Below are positions 25,548 through 33,864 of a stretch of DNA of 64,000 nucleotides, piece after piece. How positions within the stretch are numbered: position 1 is the stretch's first letter; each line of letters opens with the position of its first letter. The notes beneath the pieces are model-generated. The model was not told the DNA's origin. It saw nothing but the letters and a program-made list of their open reading frames with translations, and did not search any database. A program made the position numbers and the translations under genes. Where the stretch lies: NCBI GenBank assembly GCA_963789565.1, contig CAWBKX010000002.1, positions 186,001 to 250,000 of the forward strand. The letters are read 5' to 3'. The stretch is from CALAGB01 sp963789565 (GTDB lineage: Bacteria > Chloroflexota > Chloroflexia > Thermomicrobiales > Thermomicrobiaceae).

Positions 25548-26279
25548 CTACCCCTCTCCCAGCTGCTTCGGCTGCTCAGGTTCGCCGACTTCCTTCTTCA
25601 ACGCGGCGAGCTGAGTGTCCACGCTCTCCTTCATGGAGATTTGAGCGAGCTCGCGGTCAATGGAGTCTTTGCCACCTGAGGTTACGTCGTCGAGCGCGCC
25701 GGACGAGATCAACTCGTCGATTGCACCGGCTCGCGCCTGCATGGCTTCGGTCTTCTCCTGTGCGCGATCGACCGCCATGCCGACGTCGGCCATTTCCTCG
25801 GAGAGCCCCGTGACGGCCTCGCCGATGCGGACCTGCGCTTCAGCCGCGGAGTATTGCGCCTTGACGACCTCTTTGCGCGTGCGGAAGGATTCGATCTTCG
25901 TTCGCAGTCGAGATTCCGCCTGCTCCAGTTTGGCCTGCTCGCCGTCCAGATTCTGGATCTGCGAGTCGAGGTCGGTGGACTGCTGGTCGATCATTGCGCG
26001 GCGCTCGAGTGCGGTGCGAGCGAGATCCTCACGGCCGGCACTCATGGCCTGCTTGGCCTGATCGCCCAACTTGGTCGAACTCTCTTGCATCTTCGCCTTC
26101 TGAAGTTCGAGACGTCGCTTGGAGGTGGTGACGTCGACGATTCCACGACGTACGTCTTGCAGCATCTGTAGCTGTTTCTCATACGAATAGTCGAGCATCT
26201 CCCTTGGGTCCTCAGCGGCGCCCAAGAGTGTGTTCACTTTGGCTTTGATGAGCGTACTGGTGCGTGAGAGCAAACCCAT
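25548..26279 (-). CDS. pspA: PspA/IM30 (Vipp1) family protein
   Basis: A membrane-stabilising ESCRT-III-like protein. The 243 residues are almost wholly helical coiled coil after a short amphipathic N-terminus (MGLLSRTSTLIKAKVNTLL), which binds membranes. The conserved EDPREMLDYSYEKQLQ follows. It has the length and helix plan of PspA. A strong promoter lies upstream, and pspAA follows. It is the core of the envelope-stress module here. Confidence 0.94.
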   Translation of the reverse strand: MGLLSRTSTLIKAKVNTLLGAAEDPREMLDYSYEKQLQMLQDVRRGIVDVTTSKRRLELQKAKMQESSTKLGDQAKQAMSAGREDLARTALERRAMIDQQSTDLDSQIQNLDGEQAKLEQAESRLRTKIESFRTRKEVVKAQYSAAEAQVRIGEAVTGLSEEMADVGMAVDRAQEKTEAMQARAGAIDELISSGALDDVTSGGKDSIDRELAQISMKESVDTQLAALKKEVGEPEQPKQLGEG

Positions 26280-26316
26280 TGGCCATCCTATCTACTGTCT
26301 TCGGACTCACCTTGCA

Positions 26317-26345
26317 ATTATATCCGCCAATCGACACGCTGGAAA
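26317..26345 (-). promoter_or_regulatory. pspA promoter
   Basis: On the minus strand a perfect TATAAT (26317-26322) is separated by 17 bases from TTTCCA (26340-26345), a 4-of-6 match to the -35 consensus. It would start transcription about 30 bases before the pspA ATG. This looks like a housekeeping sigma promoter; no sigma-54 type -24/-12 site is seen. Confidence 0.7.
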
Positions 26346-26400
26346 CCGCGGACCGATGCGGTCGGTCAGCGGCGACCTTGATTGACGCGTATTCTGAATC

Positions 26401-28419
26401 TTACGGCCCAGTGCAGCTGGCGTTGAGATCGTACACGAGGTCTTGGTTCAGAGGCTGGCTATTGCTCGCTGACGCGCAGTTGCTGTCGACCACGCTGACC
26501 TGCGCGGTATGCACGCCAGGCTGACGGCGGATCGTAAGCGAATCCGATACAGGCATCTCGAAGTTGATCGTAAGTGTAGCCGACGCCCCTGGCATCAGTG
26601 GGACCTCGTAGCTCCCACCGTTGGGCTCATCGGGATTCGTCACGTCTGCAATGTTGCTTCTCGTCACCGTGCTGCCATCCGGCAGCGTGACGTCGATCCA
26701 CCAACGCTGAAAACCGGAGTAGAACGGGTCATCGTCAGGCGACCCGGTGTGCGTCATGTCGATCTTGAGCTGGGCGGACTGCATGCCGTTCGAGACATCG
26801 CCCAGCGTCACCGTGTAGCGCGGATCCATGAGTTCGCTCGACTTGCCGAACGCGACGTTGGCAAACGTGACCGCTACCGTAGGCTGCGACGGATTTGGCA
26901 CAAGACGCCCGGCCCATCCATGCTTCTCCATCATTGCCTGCAGAGTCGAGTCCGACGAGTAGATCTGCAAATCACGGCTCTGGGCCGTTTGTTTGATGGC
27001 ATCGACCATGTTCAGGACCGTCTGACGGTCGCCGCCTTTGAACTGGTCGATAAGCTGTTTGCCGATGATGGCGACCACCTGTTTATGCACATCTTCAGTC
27101 TTTTCGCCAGCACGCGCGAGTCGTCGCTGTCGCTCGATCTCGTCATGCACATTTTCGGATGTGATGGTGCGCATCTCGCCGTCCACGTCGATGGTCATCG
27201 GACCGGTCAGTTTGAGCATGGCACCGACCACGGCTGGGTCGATGGCGACGACGCCACGAATTGAAGGCCAGCCGGTGGTCGAGTACATCTTCATGATCGT
27301 TGCGCCGCTGGTTGGAAAGTCGCTCCACCAGCTCGCGTCCAGGATTGAAAGCTCAGGTGATGGTGCGTACTTGGAGAGTGGCCACGGCTGCTGAACCGCG
27401 TCGTGCGGCGCGGTGGTGTACGCCTCGTTTAAGTCGTAGACATCGTAGAACTCGTAGCTTCGCAACTGTCCCCGGTCGAATGTGACGAGAGCGATCGTCC
27501 CCGGAAAGCCACCGCTTGGGCGTAGTTCGGACGGATTTTGAATGAGAACGAGATAGCGCGCTGGTCCGTCGGCGCCGAACGCTGCCTGCAAAGCCGGAAG
27601 CTGAACGTCGATGAGGTTGTTCAGGTTGTGGCTCGACGCAAGCTGATCGAGCTTGCCGAGTTTCGTTCGCGCTCCGACAGGAAGAACGCTTTCGTCTATC
27701 TGCGATCGCAACTGAAGCGCTTCATTGATCTGATCGCGCACCTGAATGATCTGCGGCATCTGTTGATCGATCACGTCAAGCCACGTTTGGCCCGACGGCG
27801 CTTCGCTGGAAGCAAGGCCGGTGGTCTTGTATGCGGTGAGTGCCTGCTGGCCGATGGCTGAGGCCTGCACACCTGAATTCGCCAGAAGCTGGGCGACCTG
27901 TATGACCTGCTTGCCTGCGGTGTAACGAGGTCCAACGTACGGAATTTTGAGCACCAGAGGCTCCAGCCGAGCCGGAACGTGGGTCTCAACGTCGAGCGAG
28001 TTCACGTCGACTTGCAACTGCACGAACTGACCGTGAACGCGGTCGGCATCGGCTGGTGTGAAGGAAGAGAAGTTTGCTGACGTGAGGGACTGAAGTCCCT
28101 GAACGTCCGCCGACACCTGATGATAGGTGGATTCTATGGCACGGGCTCGTCGGTAACCCCAGTATCCCGTCACTGCGGCCGCACAAAGGACGAAGATCGC
28201 GCTGACCGCGAGAACGCGCACAACGTAGGCGCCCCACGAGCGAGACTCAGCGCCTGCTTTACGACGCTTGTTCTTCTCAACTGACTCGGGGACGCTCGTC
28301 GGTCTCGCGACCGACGGGCGGTTAGCGACGATCGGTCGAAGCACCTGCGAACGCCCAGCTTGTCCGCCGATCGGAGCGCTGCGCCCAGTTCCAGAGGTTT
28401 CAAACTGACGTGATTGCAT
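26401..28419 (-). CDS. DUF4012 domain membrane-anchored protein
   Basis: A 672-residue protein with a proline- and arginine-rich cytosolic N-terminus, one transmembrane helix at about residues 66-88, and a large external part. The DUF4012 region covers roughly residues 270-560 (YLVLIQNPSELRPSGGFPGTIALV is its clear mark). DUF4012 proteins accompany polysaccharide clusters in Actinobacteria and Chloroflexi; no activity is proven. It is divergent from the polysaccharide operon at 28994, sharing its upstream region. Confidence 0.88.
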   Translation of the reverse strand: MQSRQFETSGTGRSAPIGGQAGRSQVLRPIVANRPSVARPTSVPESVEKNKRRKAGAESRSWGAYVVRVLAVSAIFVLCAAAVTGYWGYRRARAIESTYHQVSADVQGLQSLTSANFSSFTPADADRVHGQFVQLQVDVNSLDVETHVPARLEPLVLKIPYVGPRYTAGKQVIQVAQLLANSGVQASAIGQQALTAYKTTGLASSEAPSGQTWLDVIDQQMPQIIQVRDQINEALQLRSQIDESVLPVGARTKLGKLDQLASSHNLNNLIDVQLPALQAAFGADGPARYLVLIQNPSELRPSGGFPGTIALVTFDRGQLRSYEFYDVYDLNEAYTTAPHDAVQQPWPLSKYAPSPELSILDASWWSDFPTSGATIMKMYSTTGWPSIRGVVAIDPAVVGAMLKLTGPMTIDVDGEMRTITSENVHDEIERQRRLARAGEKTEDVHKQVVAIIGKQLIDQFKGGDRQTVLNMVDAIKQTAQSRDLQIYSSDSTLQAMMEKHGWAGRLVPNPSQPTVAVTFANVAFGKSSELMDPRYTVTLGDVSNGMQSAQLKIDMTHTGSPDDDPFYSGFQRWWIDVTLPDGSTVTRSNIADVTNPDEPNGGSYEVPLMPGASATLTINFEMPVSDSLTIRRQPGVHTAQVSVVDSNCASASNSQPLNQDLVYDLNASCTGP

Positions 28420-28503
28420 GTGGTGCGTTCGTCCCTCTTGTTGTGCGTACGTTCGCGAAATTGGTCCTCTGGCATCACCGTGAGCCGGTGTATCGAATCA
28501 ATC

Positions 28504-28519
28504 GATCGTAGGGACGATC
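28504..28519. promoter_or_regulatory. Inverted repeat upstream of the DUF4012 gene
   Basis: GATCGT and ACGATC (28504-28509, 28514-28519) flank AGGG, a 6-bp perfect dyad about 85 bases before the DUF4012 start codon. It could be an operator in the region between divergent polysaccharide genes. The evidence is only symmetry. Confidence 0.3.
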
Positions 28520-28639
28520 AGTTCAACTACTCCCCTACGGCCAACCGCGCTTAAGGACTTATATGGAAGGTCACGAAGCGCGGAATCTGGCTCCGTACGA
28601 TCTTGAGCTCACGGCACGCGAGTCGCCGTTTCCTCCTTT

Positions 28640-28886
28640 TCTGGATAGTCCTATTGGCATAGGACCGTCAAGTACGAAAGTCCCTCACTCCGAGGGAAGG
28701 ATGTCCGTTGTTGCTGATTCCGCCGGGAACTAGAGTCAAAGCGTACCGGTGAACACATCACCGCACCGAAGCACGATCCGGTACGACAACTCATGGCGGC
28801 GTCGACGTGCGAATCGCAACTTGGGCACCTGATTCGCGCCGAGCCAGTGGTGCAACCGGCCGACAACTACGTCGAGTCGGTTTTTT
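28640..28886 (+). ncRNA. Structured leader RNA before the polysaccharide operon
   Basis: At least four perfect helices occur in this gene-free stretch: GTCCTAT/ATAGGAC (28648-28654, 28659-28665), TCCCTC/GAGGGA (28681-28686, 28692-28697), CGTACCGG/CCGGTACG (28742-28749, 28778-28785) enclosed by CCGCC/GGCGG (28720-28724, 28795-28799), and GCGAATC/GATTCGC (28809-28815, 28831-28837). A terminator-like hairpin with T7 ends it about 107 bases before the first gene. This is the layout of a riboswitch or attenuator. It does not match the c-di-GMP or c-di-AMP aptamer consensus as I know them. Confidence 0.55.
28854..28886 (+). terminator. Attenuator-like terminator in the leader of the polysaccharide operon
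   Basis: AACCG and CGGTT enclose an inner CGAC/GTCG stem and are followed at once by seven T residues. It lies about 107 bases upstream of the 28994 start codon and no gene precedes it on this strand. It therefore most likely interrupts the leader transcript conditionally rather than ending an upstream gene. Confidence 0.6.
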
Positions 28887-28993
28887 TGTGTGTTTGACCG
28901 TTTCGATCCACGGCTCCCAGCTCGTAACGACGTAGCGGCTAACCGACAAGGAACGCTCGAATCGCGGCGTGACTGAGCAAGGAAAGAGAACGC

Positions 28994-30790
28994 ATGGATC
29001 TCAATGCATTCCTGGCCATTATCTGGAGACGCCGACTGGTCATCGCGATCAGCGCGGTCTTGGCACTGGCGGTCACGATCGTCGGTACTATGCTGATCAC
29101 CCCTGAGTACGTCGCGTCGACCACGCTACGCATGGGAACCGCGAACACCGGCTCTTCCGGCTGGGTCAGCTACGACATTCAGTACACCGATCGCCTGATG
29201 AACACGTATCGAACGATGGTCATGAGCAGCCAGACTACGTCTCAGGTAATGGATCAACTGCATCTGAGTGATCCACCGCAGATCTCGGTGACGATTCCGG
29301 CAAACACCGAACTTATGGAGATCAACGTCACCGACATGAGCCCACAGCAAGCCGCGGACGCGGCGAACGCGGTGGCAAACATTCTCGTTTCTCAGATTGA
29401 GTCGCAGTACGCCAGCCTGGGTGAGAGCAGTCTCGACATCCTTAAGCAGCAGATCGACCAAACAGAGGCGAACCTCACGCAGCAGCGTTCGGACTACGAC
29501 AAGCTTCTGCAGGACACGCCGCAGAACACGCAACTCATCAACGCGACGTTGCAGTCGATTCAACTCAACGAGAGCACATACTCGTCGCTGCTCCAGGAGT
29601 ACCAGCAGCTGCGTGATGCGACGGCGCAGGGCGCGAGCAAGATGTCGGTCGTTCAGCCCGCCACGGCGCCCGAGTCGCCATCCAATCCCAACAAGAAGAT
29701 CATCGTCCCACTGGGGCTGATCCTCGGTCTGATAGCCGGCGTCGCACTCGCGTTCTTTCTCGAGAACTTTGACACGACCATGCATTCAACGGACGAGATC
29801 GCCAAGCACGTCGAGCTTCCGATGTTGGGACGCATTCCGACCGGAAATCGCGGCAGACTGTCACTCTTCTTCCCGGAGAAATCGCCGCAAGAAGAGGCAT
29901 TCCGACGCCTGAGAACGACCATCTTCGCGCTCGATCCGAACGCCGAGATGCGCTCGCTGATGGTGACCAGTGCGCAACCGTCCGAGGGCAAATCGACCAC
30001 GGTCGCCAACCTGGCGCTGGCGATCGCCCAAGCTGGACGACGTGTGATCGTCGTCGATGGGGATTTGCGCAAGCCGAGCATGCATCGTGTCTTCCGCGTC
30101 TCGAACAACGTTGGACTCACGAACGTGCTGACTCGTGACGTGGATCTGGACGAAGCCATCCAATACAGCATGATCCCAGGCGTGCAGATTCTGGCCGCGG
30201 GTCCCGCGTCACCGAATCCGGCCGAGCTATTGGGGCTCCCTGAGATGAGCGAGACGATCGAAGAGCTCTCGAAGCAGTTCGATTTCGTACTCATCGACGC
30301 CCCTTCGCTCCAGACCGTCGCGGATGCCTCGGTCCTGTCGTTGATCGTCGATCGAGTGGTCGTTGTGGTCGCTCGCGGGATGGTGCGGCAGGAGATGGTC
30401 GATTCGGCCCTCGATGAACTGGCGTCGGTCCATTGCAAACCGATGGGGATTGTTGTCAGCCAGGCGGAGCGCACATCCGAGTTCCACTACGACCGGACTG
30501 CCGAGGGACAAACCTTGCCGGGTCCGCGATCGCCGCGCGGAACTTCGAAGCCAGCAATTCCGGCTCTGCGAGTCATCTCAGCCAACCTTTCGACATCAGG
30601 AAAGACCCAGAGCGACAGCCCACACGTGGCACAGCCGCACAACTCGATCGTTGACGACGAGCCTGAGACAGTCGCTCCGGTAAACACCGGCATCTTGCGA
30701 CGGCTCCATGATGTCAGTCGATTTCACGAAATGGATGGAGGTTCAGGCGAATGCTACGACAACGTCCAGCGCACAGCGAACGAGCGCTGA
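28994..30790 (+). CDS. Polysaccharide co-polymerase with BY-kinase-like ATPase (Wzc-type)
   Basis: A 598-residue protein with a Wzz domain flanked by transmembrane helices (about 14-36 and 236-257) and a periplasmic coiled coil. A cytosolic ATPase domain follows, with Walker A AQPSEGKST (about 328), Walker A' VIVVDGDLRKP (about 351) and Walker B FVLIDAPS (about 433). Such proteins set chain length and drive export with Wzy and Wzx. The last 120 residues are low-complexity and hold essentially one tyrosine, so the usual autophosphorylated Tyr cluster is missing. AAGGAAAG precedes the ATG. First gene of the operon. Confidence 0.9.
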   Translation: MDLNAFLAIIWRRRLVIAISAVLALAVTIVGTMLITPEYVASTTLRMGTANTGSSGWVSYDIQYTDRLMNTYRTMVMSSQTTSQVMDQLHLSDPPQISVTIPANTELMEINVTDMSPQQAADAANAVANILVSQIESQYASLGESSLDILKQQIDQTEANLTQQRSDYDKLLQDTPQNTQLINATLQSIQLNESTYSSLLQEYQQLRDATAQGASKMSVVQPATAPESPSNPNKKIIVPLGLILGLIAGVALAFFLENFDTTMHSTDEIAKHVELPMLGRIPTGNRGRLSLFFPEKSPQEEAFRRLRTTIFALDPNAEMRSLMVTSAQPSEGKSTTVANLALAIAQAGRRVIVVDGDLRKPSMHRVFRVSNNVGLTNVLTRDVDLDEAIQYSMIPGVQILAAGPASPNPAELLGLPEMSETIEELSKQFDFVLIDAPSLQTVADASVLSLIVDRVVVVVARGMVRQEMVDSALDELASVHCKPMGIVVSQAERTSEFHYDRTAEGQTLPGPRSPRGTSKPAIPALRVISANLSTSGKTQSDSPHVAQPHNSIVDDEPETVAPVNTGILRRLHDVSRFHEMDGGSGECYDNVQRTANER

Positions 30791-31482
30791 ACCAGCCTGT
30801 TCAGACTCGATCGGCCTCCACAATTGATCTGGTGGCCAAGCGCGGTTTCGACCTGGTCGTCTCGTCAGTGCTGCTGATTCTACTGTCGCCGCTCTTCGCG
30901 CTGGTGGCCGTCATGATCAAGCTCGACTCCCGCGGAAGTGTCTTCTTCGCACAGGAGCGGATGGGAGCCAGATGGATGAAGAACGACGACGGAACCGAAG
31001 GCTGGGAGCCGCAAGAGTTCCAGATTTTGAAGTTTCGCTCAATGGTACAAGATGCTGACCCGACAATTCATGAAAGCCACATCCGGGCATTCGTCAACGG
31101 AACTCTGGAGCACGAAACGGACGAAGGCAATTTCAAACTCGATAACGATTCGCGGATTACCCGAGTGGGGAAACTCATTCGACGCACAAGCATCGACGAG
31201 CTGCCGCAGCTGATCAACGTGGTGATAGGGGAAATGAGTCTCGTCGGACCGCGGCCTGTACCGATCTACGAAGTGGAGGGATATCAACCACGTCATTTCG
31301 AACGTTTGCACGCCTTGCCGGGAATCACTGGGTACTGGCAGGTGCTCGGGCGCAGTCAAGTTTCGTTCGAGGAGATGGTTGGAATGGACATCTGGTACGT
31401 CCGCAATGCGTCGTTTTGGCTGGATCTGAAGATCATTGCCTTGACGTTGCCGGCCGTGCTGCGCGGCAAAGGAGCCGCCTAA
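30751..31482 (+). CDS. Initiating sugar-phosphate transferase (WcaJ/WbaP family)
   Basis: A 243-residue enzyme that loads the first sugar phosphate onto undecaprenyl phosphate at the inner membrane. It has one N-terminal membrane segment (about residues 33-56) and the bacterial sugar transferase blocks ILKFRSM, RRTSIDELPQLINV, GEMSLVGPRP and LPGITGYWQV. It overlaps the preceding gene by 40 bases; GGAGG lies 9 bases before the ATG. The sugar transferred is not predictable. Confidence 0.93.
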   Translation: MLRQRPAHSERALNQPVQTRSASTIDLVAKRGFDLVVSSVLLILLSPLFALVAVMIKLDSRGSVFFAQERMGARWMKNDDGTEGWEPQEFQILKFRSMVQDADPTIHESHIRAFVNGTLEHETDEGNFKLDNDSRITRVGKLIRRTSIDELPQLINVVIGEMSLVGPRPVPIYEVEGYQPRHFERLHALPGITGYWQVLGRSQVSFEEMVGMDIWYVRNASFWLDLKIIALTLPAVLRGKGAA

Positions 31483-31524
31483 ATGGCTGAGCGCAAGAAG
31501 CGCCACGGAGTGGAGGGACGTAAC

Positions 31525-32610
31525 GTGACTGGTCCTGTTGGCGTCGCGATTGTCGGCGCGGGGTATTGGGGAATCAACTACGTGCGAGTCGTCCGCGAGC
31601 TCGCGGATGCAGAACTCATCGTCGTCTGCGATCAGCGCGAGCACCGACTGCGCGAGATCGAGAAGCAGTTCCCCAGCACCGCCACGACGACGTCGTTGGA
31701 TGACGCCCTCGCTAATAAGAACGTGGATGCCGTGATCGTGTGCACTCCTGCCGCATCCCATCACGCGGTCACCAAGCAGTGCATCCAGGCAGGTAAGCAC
31801 ATTCTAGTGGAGAAGCCGATCGCCACGACAGTCGCGGCGAGCAACGACCTTATCCGGCTCGCGGAGCAGTATCGCGTCAAGCTCATGGTCGGCCACACAT
31901 TCGTCTTCAACTCCGGAATCCGCAAGGTCAAGGAGTACGTCGACCGTGATGAGCTTGGACGGGTTTACTATCTGTATTCCCGCCGCACAAACCTCGGGCC
32001 AATTCGCCACGACGTGAACGCGTTGTGGGATCTGGCTCCGCACGATGTCTCGATCTTCAACTACCTGCTCGGTTCCGTTCCCACATGGGTGAGCGCGGTC
32101 GGCACGCAGGTCTTGAACAACGGTCGAGAAGATGTCGGGTTCATCTCACTCGGTTACGGCGACGGGGTCGTCGCACACGTGCACGTGAGTTGGGCCGACC
32201 CGCACAAAGTTCGTGAAGTCGTGGTTGTCGGTAGCGACAAGCGCATCGTTTTCAACGATCTCGGCGTGCCGGAGCAAGTTCGCGTCTACGAAAAGGGCCT
32301 GGCGCCGGCGCCAGAGGAGGCCTCGAATTTTGGCGAGTATCACTTTCAGATTCGAGATGGAGCGATCGTCAGCCCGCGAGTCGAAGTGAGCGAGCCGCTG
32401 AAGACGCAATGCACGCACTTCATCGACTGCGTGGTGAACGACAAGCGCCCGATCTCGAGTGGTGTCGAGGGACGCGACGTCGTGGCAGTGCTAGAGGCAA
32501 TGGATCGCTCCATGGCCAAGCACGGTGCGCCGGTCGATGTCGACCTCGGTCAGGTGTTTGGCCTGGCGGATGGCAACTACGCGACGCCAGTCGGGGTTCC
32601 GGCACATTGA
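31525..32610 (+). CDS. Gfo/Idh/MocA family NAD(P)-dependent dehydrogenase
   Basis: A Rossmann-fold oxidoreductase of about 361 residues. GVAIVGAGYWG is the nucleotide-binding start and EKPIA the catalytic lysine motif. With the adjacent DegT aminotransferase it probably makes an amino sugar, as in WbpB/WbpE-type pathways on UDP-sugars. The GTG at 31525 has GGAGGG 7 bases upstream and begins right at the Rossmann fold. An ATG at 31483, abutting the previous stop, would add 14 charged residues. Confidence 0.87.
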   Translation: MTGPVGVAIVGAGYWGINYVRVVRELADAELIVVCDQREHRLREIEKQFPSTATTTSLDDALANKNVDAVIVCTPAASHHAVTKQCIQAGKHILVEKPIATTVAASNDLIRLAEQYRVKLMVGHTFVFNSGIRKVKEYVDRDELGRVYYLYSRRTNLGPIRHDVNALWDLAPHDVSIFNYLLGSVPTWVSAVGTQVLNNGREDVGFISLGYGDGVVAHVHVSWADPHKVREVVVVGSDKRIVFNDLGVPEQVRVYEKGLAPAPEEASNFGEYHFQIRDGAIVSPRVEVSEPLKTQCTHFIDCVVNDKRPISSGVEGRDVVAVLEAMDRSMAKHGAPVDVDLGQVFGLADGNYATPVGVPAH

Positions 32611-32663
32611 TTAGGACGCACCCCGCACGCGAGGATTCGATTGCATCAGAAAGGGTACGCACG

Positions 32664-33818
32664 ATGACGATCCAGGCAACCAAGCGAATGTCAGTCCCAT
32701 TCGTCGATCTCCATGCGCAGTACGCATCAATTGAGGTTGACGTCGATGCCGCCATGAAGGCTGTGCTGCGTCGCTCGGACTTCATTCTGGGCAAGGACCT
32801 CGAACTGTTCGAGCAAGAATACGCTGATTACATCGGCACACGATTCGCCATCGGTGTTGACTCTGGAATGTCGGCACTGACCCTCATCCTCAAGGGCCTT
32901 GGAATTGGCCCTGGCGACGAGGTGATAACCAGCGCCAATACATTCATCGCCACGGCGCTGACGATCTCAGCCGTGGGTGGGACGCCGATCCTGGTAGATG
33001 TCGATCCTGAGACCTTCACGCTCGACCTCGAGAAGCTCGAGGCGGCTGTCACAAGCAAGACCAAGGCGATCATGCCGGTTCACCTCTTCGGTCATCCCGA
33101 GGACATGGATCCGATCATGGACATCGCCAATCGGCACAACCTCTTCGTGGTCGAGGACGCGTGCCAGTCCCACGGCGCCACGTACAAGGGCAAGATGACC
33201 GGCTCGTTCGGCATCGCCGCGGCCTACAGCTTCTATCCCGCGAAGAACCTCGGTGCGTATGGAGACGGCGGCATGATCGTTACCAGCAACGAAGCGCTGC
33301 GGGACTCGATCGCTCTGCTGCGGAACTACGGTCAGACCGCCAAGTATCATCACGCGGTTCAGGGCTACAACAATCGACTGGACACGCTGCAGGCCGCGGT
33401 ACTGAGGGTCAAGCTGCCGCACCTCGACGATTGGAACGCCGCCCGTCGCCGACATGCAGACATGTACGACAGCCTGTTGGCCGGGTGCGGTGTCGCGGTA
33501 CCGCCTCGGATGCCGGAGGTCGAGCCAGTCTGGCATCTGTACGCGGTTCGCACCGAGCACCGAGAAGAACTGCGTGCGTTCCTGCAAGAGCGGGGAATCG
33601 CGACCGGAATTCACTACCCAATTCCGATCCACATGCAGCCTGCCTATCAGGAGCTCGGCTTGAAGGAAGGTGACTTCCCGATCTCGGAGCGCGATGCGCA
33701 GCAGATGCTCTCACTGCCGATGTTCCCGGAGCTCACAGAGGATCAGATCCACTACGTAGCCGACGCCATTCTCGAGTTCTGCGCGGACAAGGGTCTGTCG
33801 TCATCGCTGCCGCGGTAG
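32664..33818 (+). CDS. DegT/DnrJ/EryC1 family sugar aminotransferase
   Basis: A PLP enzyme of 384 residues that aminates a keto-sugar nucleotide. The Schiff-base lysine is in SFYPAKNLGAYGDGG, the PLP-binding Asp is in VVEDACQSHGA, and PILVDVDPETF is the family block. The ATG at 32664 has AAGGG about 9 bases upstream. It follows the Gfo/Idh gene by 53 bases, so oxidation and then transamination of a UDP-sugar is the likely pair of steps. Confidence 0.93.
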   Translation: MTIQATKRMSVPFVDLHAQYASIEVDVDAAMKAVLRRSDFILGKDLELFEQEYADYIGTRFAIGVDSGMSALTLILKGLGIGPGDEVITSANTFIATALTISAVGGTPILVDVDPETFTLDLEKLEAAVTSKTKAIMPVHLFGHPEDMDPIMDIANRHNLFVVEDACQSHGATYKGKMTGSFGIAAAYSFYPAKNLGAYGDGGMIVTSNEALRDSIALLRNYGQTAKYHHAVQGYNNRLDTLQAAVLRVKLPHLDDWNAARRRHADMYDSLLAGCGVAVPPRMPEVEPVWHLYAVRTEHREELRAFLQERGIATGIHYPIPIHMQPAYQELGLKEGDFPISERDAQQMLSLPMFPELTEDQIHYVADAILEFCADKGLSSSLPR

Positions 33819-33864
33819 CACCTGACGTGTTGATTGGTCGATCTGAACGGAATCGGTCGGAACA

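Noticed and set aside
28640..28800. c-di-GMP (GEMM) or c-di-AMP riboswitch
   Set aside because: Fragments such as GAGTCAAAGC and CGGTGAAC resemble parts of these aptamers, but the helix order and conserved loops do not fit.
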